Shown: positions 1 through 11,000 of the stretch, one piece after another
Numbering within the stretch: the stretch's first letter is position 1
How the letters are laid out: each line of letters begins with the position of its first letter
Assembly (NCBI GenBank): GCA_027487435.1
Contig: JAIYDP010000504.1
Location: forward strand, 1 to 36,378
Source of the DNA: Verrucomicrobiaceae bacterium
GTDB taxonomy: Bacteria; Verrucomicrobiota; Verrucomicrobiia; Verrucomicrobiales; Akkermansiaceae
Direction: 5' to 3'
DNA: 36,378 nt
Made by a program: the position numbers and the translations under genes
Notes under the pieces: model-generated
What the model was told of the DNA's origin: nothing
What the model saw: the letters and a program-made list of their open reading frames with translations, nothing else
The model's database searches: none

Positions 1-1497
1 AAAAGGCAACAAACCCGAAAATGTAAGAGTGTCCACCCCCAAGCGAGAAGCAACAGGATCGATGGTGATATTGTTGATTCGTATCCTCAGATACGCGCGG
101 GGCATACTCGAAGGAAATCGGGGCAATGCAACCCTTAACGCGCTACTGTTCAAATACACAGCAGAGCTTGCATTAATGGCGGACGTTGCATTAAATCCGA
201 GAGAATTTGAATGAAACGACACAAGCAAGTCACTGGGGGTTACTGGAGATGGAAAATTTCCATGAACAAGTATCTCGTAGCCGCCAGCAGCGCCAAAAAC
301 GGACATATTCGGCGAAATGCTTGTGAAGTTGTAGGCTACGACGTCAGACAATGGAATTATGAAACAATACGAAAGTCAACGACGTAGACAGGAAAGGGAG
401 ATGGAAGCCGGACTGGAAACGAACTCTTTGAAACCGAAAAAGTTATAAAAAATTGCTTCTGCATCGGCTGGAATAAATTGTCGTCAAGAATTCGGAGAGA
501 AACATTCCGGGACGAGTTATCCGCGTGAGACCAGTACAGCACGGTTTGCAATGGCTCGAAGTCAATGGAGACTATTGCAGAACCAGACATTGTCGACAGA
601 ATAATTTCCATTTCTCCATCAGGAAGACCGAGCCGATCGATTGTGATGTTGACGACTTGCTCCACTTCCAACACTGTGACATTCGCCCCACGGACTGAAA
701 TAGAGTTGTTGGAGACACAGTTGAGCCACTTGACACAGAGATACCGCTCAACGTATATCCGTTCAAGGTCAGAGAGACTTGCATTAAACAGAATCAGCTC
801 GTGTAATTCAGCCTGAAGTGCATCTGATGTAGACAATGTCTTACTGATGCCGAGGTAGAGTGGGCCGCGACTACCAGTGAAGTCAGTTGAGAATGGAATG
901 CCATTCTGTGAGGAGCCATTCAAAAAGGAAGTGAATACACCGCTGACAGCGGTCATAGACCACATGAATACGCTCAAGTTTGAGGGCACCAAAGAGGGAG
1001 CATTCAGCACCGTCCCAATCCACGGATATACCAGTGAAAATCTGTCAAATCCTAAACCAATGCCGTATGAAGAATTTAGCTCATTTGAGCTGAAGAGCCA
1101 TGACCTCGAGGACGGAATGCGATGCAGCTTCGACACACAGAACAACGAGAAGTTGCGAGAAACTGTTAAATCCGTGTAGGTTACGAGGGCGTCGTCTATT
1201 CCGTCGAACGTCACAGACCGATTCGTGTAGACTGGGAGTTGGTGCGATAGAGGAGCAACAAACGACGGACGATTGGTATCGTTTCCGTCCCACCTTGACC
1301 TCCACTGATAGACGTATGGTCGGGAATCGTAGCCAATCAGTGTGAAGGTGCTTGCGTCTGAAGCGTCCAACCAAAGCGCTGGCCTTGCTGAGGAATTAGA
1401 ACCAAGTGCATGAGACGCGACTCGTCGTGCCAATCTGGTCTTGTAGCAGGCTGGCGACCGCCGACGACAATAGGAAGAGGACAAAGGTCGGCGTCAT
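1..1497 (-). CDS. Secreted LamG-like / Calx-beta protein, 5' part (partial at left edge)
   Basis: Three exons fit: 1497-1422, 1387-371 and 335-1, with introns of 34 and 35 nt (1388-1421 and 336-370). The gene continues beyond base 1. The start at 1497 gives MTPTFVLFLLSSAVASLLQD, a clean signal peptide. Next comes a concanavalin/laminin-G-like fold opening with PALWLDASDASTF and containing VTFDGIDDALV and ELHELILFNASLSDLERIYV, typical of LamG-type sheets. A Calx-beta-like unit follows (SAIVSIDFEPLQTVLYWS, then SLRILDD), and the last exon reads like an IPT/TIG or Ig-type beta domain. Many N-x-S/T sequons support passage through the secretory pathway. Inferred role: a secreted or surface adhesion protein. 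Its start is 82 bp from the divergent NDH-2 start. Domain names rest on recognition by eye. Confidence 0.75.
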
Positions 1498-1579
1498 TTT
1501 TAGCACCAAACAGAACATCAACTTCTGTTAATTCGGTTAACATCTAATTTTTATCGAAAGCTGAGTTCGCGGTTCCTGA

Positions 1580-3282
1580 ATGTTGAGAAGATTGTCCCAT
1601 CGATCTTTTTCGACCTCGAAACAGAGGATTGCTGTGCTAGGGACGGGCTGGGTAAAACTTCCATGCGATCACACCTTTGTAACTCCTAGTCCTCTTTCAG
1701 CTTTATCAATCACATCGACCCAAGCAAGTATGAAGTCAGCGTGATTTCACCAAGGAACCATTTTCTCTTCACTCCTTTGCTTGCAAGTACTTGTGTTGGA
1801 ACTTTGGAGTTTAGAAGCATCGTGGAACCCGTCCGGTACTTTTTCGTTTGTACATACTGATTGTCAGTGACATAACGTCCAGCCGCAACATGCACTACTA
1901 CTACAGTGAAGCGTATCACATTGACCTCAGTGAGAAGAAAGTGTTCTGCAGATCTCTAGAGAAGTCATCGGAGAAGAGAGAATTCCAAGTTGAGTTCGAT
2001 AAGCTTGTTGTTGGGGTCGGTTGTGTTCCGAACACGTTCGACATACCTGGTGTCTTGGAAAACACATTCTTTTTGAAGGAGCTGTCAGATTCGAGGAAAG
2101 TGAGGACAGAGATCATTCGATGTTTCGAAACTGCACGGGTCCCTTGTTTAACAGACCAAGAGCGATCTGAGTTACTGCATTTCGTCATTGTGGGAGGGTG
2201 CGGTCTTGTATTGTCTCTCTCATGATAAGGGGCCCTACTGGAGTTGAGTTTGCTGCAGAGCTTGGTAACATTGATTTGTGCACAGATTCATTCGAAAAGG
2301 CGATTTCGTCATGGATGAAATCCCTCGCTACTTTCCTAACCTAAGGAAAGAACTCGTTAGTGTCACTCTGATCGAGGCTGGCGACCATATTTTAAATTCT
2401 TTTGATGAGTGCCTCTTCCGCATTGCAGCAGTAATCTTGTAGGAAGCTTGTCGAAAGAGCTGTGCAGAAACTTCGAAACAGAGGGATTTCTGTTCATACT
2501 CATGCAAGGGTGAAGGTTCTATTTGTTCCCCAATGCCCTCTCATCTGGCAGAGAGTAGAACCTCATATGATTGAATTGCACGATGGACAGAGAGAAAGGT
2601 GCGTGCTGTCGTGGGTGGGTTCAAAGTGAACGGACAGGTTCGGGATTTGCGTGTGGTCAACAGGAGTATCGCCAAGAAAGATAACTCTATCACTGCCCTT
2701 TGAGGTGTTGAGTGCTGTTCCTCTGCTCGTCTCACGCAGCAGCGCACTCGCAACGACAGAATTGTTGTGGACTCTCTCCTCCAAGTCAAAGGATTTGCAA
2801 ATGTCTACAGCTTTGGCGTAATGATTGGAGAGAGATGTTGCTTATTTGCAGGATTGTGCGCAGATTGAAGGAAATCCTCTGCCTGCCACAGCTCAAGTGG
2901 CCGAGCAGCAAGGCAAATACTTAGCAAAATCTTTGTATTTACTTCTCGTCTGGTCATCTTACCAAAAGCAATGCGATGGCTGGTGGGCAAGTAGCCAGAC
3001 CGTGGGTGTATCGGCATCTGGTCCACGCCGGTAGTTGTGGTTGACGCGCTAAGGGCATGATGGCATACGTTGGCGGGTACAACGCGCTGTTCGACACCAA
3101 ATTTGTGAAGCTGCATGGATTGATCAGCTGGTTGACCTGGCGTTCGGTCACGCCTATTTTTTCAATGTCGCTTACTCAGCAAGGTGTACCTGACGCGTCT
3201 TGGTAGCATCAAAAACAAGATTCAGGTGCCAATGGATTGGTTCAAGACCTTTCTGTTTGGGCGCGACATCACGCTATTTTAG
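1580..3282 (+). CDS. Type II (rotenone-insensitive) NADH dehydrogenase, mitochondrial
   Basis: Thirteen exons: 1580-1651, 1690-1835, 1868-2197, 2230-2264, 2300-2408, 2443-2515, 2552-2598, 2638-2704, 2740-2817, 2852-2934, 2969-3020, 3054-3146 and 3184-3282, giving 427 residues. NDH-2 oxidises NADH and reduces quinone without pumping protons. The N-terminus MLRRLSHRSFSTSKQR looks like a mitochondrial presequence. The first dinucleotide-binding motif is GTGWSS (residues 21-26), followed by SPRNHFLFTPLLAST. The second is VGGGPTGVEFAAEL. Family blocks VEAGDHILNSFDE-like, VWSTGVSP, VYSFGDCAQ and MAYVGGYNA follow, and it ends MDWFKTFLFGRDITLF, the membrane-associated NDH-2 C-terminus. Intron 7 (2599-2637, 39 nt) has alternative donors and is the least certain junction. 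Whether it faces the matrix or the intermembrane space cannot be told from the sequence. Confidence 0.93.
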
Positions 3283-3348
3283 CGCGGGTTGACGGTTCTT
3301 CGTACTTCAGAAAAAAGTGTACAATGCGGTTAAAACTACAATGTATCT

Positions 3349-4979
3349 CTACAAACACGGCTTGGATTTAGACAACGACGCGGCGTCTTGCCCAGCAATT
3401 CGACCAAACACCAGATTGTCGAGAAGACCATTTCCCGCCAAACGATTGTTTCCGTGAATGCCTCCAGTAACTTCGCCAGCTCCGTACAATCCAACAATAG
3501 GATTCCCACTCTTGTCAAGAACGTTAGCTTGTTTGTTAATCTTCAGGCCGCCCATTGTGTAATGAGAAGAAGGAGTCACGGCCATGACGTACAGCTCTTC
3601 GTCAGGAGAAAATGTTACTGGAAACACAGTCTTGCCAAACTGGTCAGTCCCAGCACGGGCGCTCTCAGCATATCGAAGTAATTCGCTACGCACAGAATCC
3701 TTGTCAAAGTGAAGCGCATCAGCCATCGCAGCTGAGTTTGGGAAAGTCGTGACAAAACCTTTCACAACATATATATCGGGAATCGGGAAGAGAGCTGCTG
3801 CTGCCTTGTTCATCACAAGCCACGCAAAAGTATTGCCATTTGGATCATCGCCATACTTCGCGCCGTGCTTGAAGATATGGGCTGTGACATGATCACGGTA
3901 TCCAAGTTCGTTGACAAATCGATGGCCATTGGAGTCCAGTAACAGAGCACCAGATCCTCGAAAAGCCTCTGGAGCCAACCATTTTACAGGATTTGTCGGT
4001 TGCGAAGGATCGATGAATCCAGTTGGATGCACCTGGACTTTGTCTAGGTGCACCATCTGGGCTCCAACACTCTCAGCCAATGAAAGTCCATCCCCCGTGG
4101 CAAAGGGCCTATGGAATGAGTGCAGAAAAAATATGGCAAACCCATTGGTGGTTGGGAGATCATCAGGAAGATGAGGTGCATATTTATGGAGAAGGCCTCG
4201 ATTCGCCGAGAATCCTCCTGTAGCCAGCACAACAGCCTTTGAAGTGATCGTGATGCGTGACGCCTCTTTCGAAGTAAAATTGGTTTGCTCGCAGAGAAGA
4301 CCAGAGATGGATCCGTCCGAATTTTGGAGCAACTGCAAGGCTTTGGTGTTCGACAGAACCTTGATTGGGTTGCAGCTATCCGAAGTCGACGAGACATATG
4401 ACGTTATTGCTTTGATGACTTCTGCACCCATGTTCATGAGCTTCTTTCCTTCTGGAGCTTTAATCCTGAAGGTATGAGATGGATCGGAATGGGATGTAAC
4501 CGATGCGTGCGTGCAAACGAATGTCCCCCACATTGTGATAGCAACGACAAATCGAGTCCAAAGGATTCAAGGAAAAGAAGCCCATCTGAGGAATGCCTCG
4601 CAAGCTCTATTACCAACTCCGCATCCGCCACTCCTCCGCCAGAAGCCAACGTGTCCTCGGCGAAACTATCTGGAGTGTCTTGGATATGAAGTTCCTCTTG
4701 CGGTCTTGTAGAACATGCGTTGATCCCACTAGACGCTTTCGCTGAATTTCCTCCGAGACGAGATTCTTTGTCGACAATGACGACATGAGCACCTTTGCGC
4801 TGAGCTTCCACCGCAGCTGCGAGACCCGCCAGACCTGAGCCCACCACAACAACATCACAATTGATTTCTGACATCGAGAATGCAAGAGGTGGTTTGGTAC
4901 TTTCCTTTCTCGATAGATACCAAATGCAGACTGCCAGGAATGCAACCAGCAGAGCTGAACTCCTGAACGAAGCGAACAT
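3349..4979 (-). CDS. FAD-dependent fumarate reductase, soluble NADH type (flavocytochrome c/OSM1 family)
   Basis: Exons 4979-4501, 4465-4142 and 4108-3349 encode 520 residues; the introns are 35 nt (4466-4500) and 33 nt (4109-4141). The second intron is a multiple of three without a stop and would add 11 residues inside the conserved PTTNG-PFATGDGL block, so it is surely removed. The FAD dinucleotide fold is at residues 42-56 (VVVVGSGLAGLAAAV), with RLGGNSAKASSGINA next, then GGHSFARTHR, and the C-terminal GGIHGNNRLAGNGLLDNLVF signature. The family reduces fumarate to succinate, often with reduced flavin or NADH as donor. Residues 8-22 are a hydrophobic segment, either a signal peptide or membrane anchor, so it is not plainly cytosolic. 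No haem-binding CXXCH or cytochrome b5 domain is visible. It ends 66 bp from the convergent NDH-2 stop. Confidence 0.93.
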
Positions 4980-5018
4980 CCTTCGCTTCGATTCTACATA
5001 AATTGTGATTCTTCGCTT

Positions 5019-8000
5019 TTACGCGATGTCAAGAATACATTTTTCCCGAAACCTTGGGAAATCCAGATGGGAATCCAAAGGGTTGTCACTTATTGTAAAC
5101 AGCGACAGAAGCGGGAGATGTGACACGGGAACTGGAACCACTGTTATTTTGTTCTTGCTTAATTTCAAAGCCTCCAGCGAGCTGCACCGCGGTAGAGCCT
5201 CAGGAATTTCTGTAAGCCGATTGCTGGACAAGTCAAGCTCCCTCAAAGATTGCAGTCTTTGAATGGCTGGCGAGATGAAAGATATCAAATTTTGTTGCAG
5301 AAACAGCATTTGAAGTGCCCGAAGTTCTCCAATGGCTGATGGGATTTCTCGCAATCGATTGATAGAAACATCGAGGCGAGTGACCCTTCTCAAAGTTGTT
5401 GGTAATGACCAGAACGACATATCGTTTTGAGCGAGGTCTAGCCATAGGAGGGCGTGTAATGAGGCAAACGAAGGAGGGACACTGGCAAGCCTATTCCCGT
5501 TCAGGCGCAAAGTTTGCATCCCTGTTAGCTTCCCAATTGTCGATGGAAGGTCAACGAGAGCGCAGTTCATCATTAGTAATGTAGTCAGCCGGGTTAGCAA
5601 GTCGATTTGAGGGGAGATGTTCAGCAAGCTCGGGTTTTGACTGACGTCCAAGCTCACCAGCGTAATGAGTTTGAAAATACTTGAAGGGATCGCTGGGATA
5701 TTGTTGTAGCTCAAGTCGAGAGAGTTTGCCCTCGCCAACGACCCGAAATCAAAGCAAATCTCGAAAATCTTGTTCTTGGAAAGGTTGATGTTTGTCAGCG
5801 AGCTTAACAAGCCGTACTGCCCATCTAATTCTATTATCTTGTTTTCGCGGAGACTGATGCATGTCAAGCGATGAAGATTCTCTATCGCAACAGGGAAATG
5901 GTCGAACGAATTCGAAGTCAAATCGAGGTCTTCCAAACGTAAAAGCCTCGAACAATCTCGAGGCAAGTCTGTCAGCTTGTTATGTGAGAGATCGAGAGTG
6001 CGGAGAGAAGTCCGTAAGACAGCGATACGGGGGGTGAGCTCCGAAAGTTTGTTGTCGGAGAGGATGAGAGACTGGAGATAATATCTTTGGAACACGTCGA
6101 GAGGCACTTCGGACAGCTCGAATGAGCTTAAGTCAAGGCAGTTGCTTTCATAGGACTGCATGGTTACGACAAATTATCAGGTGCCACCTCCTGCACGATG
6201 CGATTGTATCTCTTAAGGGCCGCCACTGAAATGTCTTTGAGGAGCTGCAAAAGTACAGCAAGAGGGGTGTCCTTCAAATGTCAGGAATGTGACATGACCG
6301 CTTACGTTGAACGAAAACTCGTCGAGTGGCTTGAATGCACGATGAAAATTGGACGGCAGGCGTTCAATCGGGTTGTCAGATATGTCCAGATCCACTAAGT
6401 TATCGCAATATCCGAGCTCTTCGACCATCTCATAGATCTAGCACACCTCAGAATTAACCGTTCGGACGGAACCTGATTGGAAGACACGTCGAGATGACGC
6501 AGACTGACAAGGTCGCCAACGCAGGAGTGGAGATCTTCCAGTTGATTGTGATCAATAAAGAAGTCCTCAAGGAACAAAAGGGTTGCGATTGATTCTGGGA
6601 TAAATTTGATTTGGTTGTAAGAGAGAACAAGCAGTCGAAGCTCAATCATACTCCTGTGAACCTTGAATTCGGGGATACCTATTCACGTCAATATTTCTTG
6701 CAACAGATCACTGTTGTTTGACACGTCAATCGACAAAACGCCGTTGCCACGATGATCAAGGTACGGGAAAGCGTCAAGCCCTTTACGCTGTAATGCGAGG
6801 CGCTTCGTTTCGGGAAGGTTTTGAAGACAATCAAGGTACTCCCTCAGAGCGTCGAGACCTTGAGCCAGAAGAGATTTTGGGAGGAAATGGGACTCATGTG
6901 CCACACTGATGTCAGTAAGGTTGGATAACTTGTTCGTCCAGTCAGCCGTCGAGTAAGCCATCGAACCGTCGATTGAGATTGACCGAAGCTGAGCCAAAGA
7001 AAGTACGGGAGGAGGGAAAACATTGTTGGTAAATTGATTTTTCTACATGGTGAGAAAAGACGCGTGAAAACGACAGTCAGGTTCAATTCCAGAAGAGAGG
7101 TCAAGTTCTGGAAGGTTGGAGGCAAGGTGAGGAGGAAATTATAGTGAATGTGAAGCTTCTCCAGTAAAACAAAATTTCCTGTTGAGTGTTACAATTTGCC
7201 ACTTTGTCGTGGACCTATCATGAACGAGACCTCTTCGAGAATGTTGTTGTTGAGAAGGAGGATTTTCAATTTTCGAAGCAAAAAAACAGCGTCTGCAATT
7301 GCCCTAAAGCGATTGTAGGACAGGTTGAGAATTTTTAAAGACGTGAGCTGTGCAAATTCATAGGGTAAATCAGAAAGCCTGCGTCTTCAGTCTGCGTCCA
7401 TAGACAACTGACTGATTGGACATGAGATTCAAGTCTGTGATGTGCTCGAGGTCTTTGATGGAAGGAGGAAGGATATTGATTCCGTTTTCATGCATGTCAA
7501 ACACTTCAAGGTGTTTGATGAGATGGAAAAATGAGTACACCTGGACATGAGTAAATCTTATTTGAGCCTCACAGTGGAGAAACGATTGCAAGACACTCGC
7601 AGTGACCGGATCTGAGGAAAGTGCGAAATGGTCTTAGGGAAAGTGTCCAAAAGGTTGTTGCTAAAATCCACGTCCTCAACTTCGTCCAAATACAGGCTTG
7701 TTGGCACGAGCTGAATGAGGTTGCCCTTGTAGTTGAGATTCCGCAGTTTCTTCAGAGACCCCGTAGATAACGGCACGAGAGTCAATTTGTTGTCGGACAT
7801 GTCGAGAAGCGTGAGGGACGTTGCTCTGTCGAAGGCATCAGGAAATTCGCCCTTGAGAGTGAGAATAATAAACGTGGCACCAACAATCAAGTTTCGTGAC
7901 ATGTTCAGATATGTCAGCGAAGTCGCTCCAAACATAGCCTCCGGAACCTCCGTGAGTCGATTCTGTTGTACCTCAAATCGACAAAGCTGGACGAGACTTG

Positions 8001-11000
8001 AGAAGCTGAGCTGGATATGTAAGTTTTGAGAATATGCAGAAGTGACTGGAATCAATTCAATCCTGTTGGAGCTCACATCGAGCCACGTCAATTTTGATAG
8101 ATTACCAATTCGTTCTGCAAGATTGGGGAAAAAATTCCCACCTGTTCGTTTTCAAAAGAAAAAAATCTTGCATACTCATTCTCAGGTCAGTGAGATTGGT
8201 GAGAGCGTCCAACTTCGATGACACTGTCGACACTTGGTTGTCGGACATGTTAAGAGCTCTCAAGGCTTGCATGCTCCCAATACAGTCAGGGACCTCTCGA
8301 ATGCCGTTCTTTTCCAGAAGCAGCGAGGTCAACTCCTTAAACTCAAATCTGACAGGGTCTGCTACCCTTAACTTTTCTTCCAACGACTCTTGCACCATTA
8401 GGAGTAACTTGCTTTGAAGTTAGGAGGCAAAAAGTTTCAAACTCGCGGCGATATGCTCGGCTTGGCCACTCCGCGAGTTCACTCGGAAACTCCAACACAT
8501 CGCAATCCGTGAAATCACATCTGGCAGGTGAGATTTTGAGCTCAACGACGAACTACATTCCGGATTCCTTGCCGTCCTCTAGTCGGTACATGTAATACAC
8601 AACGTCTGCAATGTCAGGAGGACTCGAGACGAAAACCCAAAGGATGAGGATCCTGCATTGTGAAGGTGGGAACTTCAGGGAAGTAGTTGTCGTGCAACGT
8701 CAAAAGCCGCAAATCCTTGAAACCAAGCATTTGCTTGAATGGAAACCTGAAGAGTCGATTTGAATGTAGACGAAGCTCAATCAAGCGAGAGAGGAAGACT
8801 CAAGCGGGTCAAAGTGCGATGGAAAATCAAACAAATCTTGTCCGAGACGATATGAATCTTGTTGTTGTTCAGATGCAAATGTTCCAAATTCGTCATTAGA
8901 CCGATCTGACGCTGTCATTGCGAATTTCAAGAACCTACTGCGGGTGGCACTGTTCGGATAGAGTTAAAGCTTACATCAAACACTGTAAGCATGTCTCTGC
9001 AAGTCAGAGCAAAGTACGAAGGGAAAAGAGTGTATTCTTTGCGACTGACTTCGAGCCTCGCCGTAATGAAGCTCTCGTACAGCGACGCGATAAAAGTCTT
9101 CAACGTCTTCATGTTACCACTGCTCTCAATGAAAGGGTAAGCCATCTTATTTTTCTTGACAAGAACAGCCTCCAGCAAAGAAAGAGATCCAAAGGAAGCT
9201 GGTAAGATCTCAAGTTCGTTGGATGTCAAGTCGACTGACCTCAGGAACTGCAACTCGTGTATTCTTTCCGTGACCTTCGATATATGGTTATAGGACACGT
9301 CGAGATACTGGAGCATCTTCAGGAAACAGATCGCCGACGACAGCTTGACGAGTTCATTCTTGCGGAGAGACAGGAACAACAAATTCTTGGCATAGCAAAT
9401 CTCAGATGGGAACTTGTTCAATTCGAGGTTCTCTAAATACATTTCGCTATTCCCAGCAGCATCCAGGATCTTCTTAACGTACTGAACAATAGATTTTGTC
9501 CCTTTGAAGACCACTGCTTTCGGTGGCTCCCACGTCGCGCCGATGACGTTTTCCAAGCCTTTGTCCTTCAAAACAGCAAGCTTACCTACGCTTACGCGGA
9601 GGATATGGAGGTTTCTATTGCGAAGGAGAGGGTCGGGGAAAACAGAGAGCGGATTGCAAAGCAGATAGACCTCTTCGACAGCATCAAGACCTTGGACCGA
9701 CATCGGCAACGATGTGAGTCTATTGTTGGACAGCCTCATCACCCTGAGATTTTTAAGACCTTGTATAAAAGGGCCAGTCACACGGAGCAGCCGACGACCT
9801 CCAATGTTCTGAGGGAGCGAAACGAGCCGATTAAAAGATAAATCGAGGTTCTGCAGGGCAGTTAAGTTCCAAAACGAAGCCGGGAGCAGCTTGAGGTGAT
9901 TATGATGAACCGACAAGCTTGCCAAACCCTCAAGTTCGCCGATTTCATCAGGAAGTAGAGCCAATGAATTCTTCGACGCTTCAAGAAATTGCAGTTTCTT
10001 AATCGAACACAGCGTGTCTGGTAAGCGCTCGAGCTGGTTCTCAGAGACTTCCAGATTGTGCAACAGCTTCATCACTCCGAACGAATCGGGGAGCGTCCTG
10101 ATTGAGTTCTTCGTCAACCGAAGGTTGGTTATAGCTGTGTACTTCACGAGAGGGTCAGGAAAACGCTGCAGCTTCCAATTTCGAAGGTCGATGGAAAAGA
10201 AACGGACAGACGTTTGCACAGCCCAAAGATATTCCTGAACAAGGGACTTGCCGTTGTCGTAAACCTCTGCGGGTGGTGATTGTAAGTACTTGGATTGGAG
10301 TGACAAGTCCCAGCCGTTCAGAGCCTCAGCGATGCCAATGTCTATCTCTTCGATCGGATTGCCCATCAGTGAAAGCTTCTTGAGGGACTTCAGATGAGCA
10401 AACTCGACAGGAATGTCTCTCATCCTATTGTTATCCATGTTTAAACTTGTCAAGCTCGTCATCTTGGTGATTTCAGGAGGAACCCGATCGATTCGATTTC
10501 CCTTCAGAGACAAGCTCTGCAGACGTATGCAACCACACACTGAGGTAGGGAAATCTATGAACAAGTTGAAGTCAAGAACCAATGAGAGCAAGTTGTACAT
10601 CCTTCGGAAGGAGTGCGGAAGATCAGACAACTCATTCCTTGCAATCGAGAGGTGCGCTAGGTCAACAATGCTGTTAGCTTCATCCGCAAATTCTCGCAGC
10701 TTGTTTCCATCGCAAGAGATCTCGACGAGGCCCTTCATTCGGATCAAGAAGGCAGCATCTTCAATCCGATTTTCATTGAGGTTGATCACAGTTAGGTTGC
10801 TTAGCATATCCAACTTTAACCCGATGTCACTTATATTATTTCCTTTCAAAGATAATTCTTTGATACTGTCACAAAACCCGGAAATAACTTTGTCCTGGAA
10901 GATATCGGAGGGAATGTCCTCCAACTTGAAATCCTCCAACAAAAGAGTTTTCAATTTTTTTGCCTTAACAAATGATTGCAAAAATTCAATGCTGCGCAGA

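Noticed and set aside
1850..3282. Frameshifts and stops in the NADH dehydrogenase, suggesting a pseudogene
   Set aside because: Every break is explained by an intron of 32-39 nt with GT and AG ends, and all family motifs are intact.
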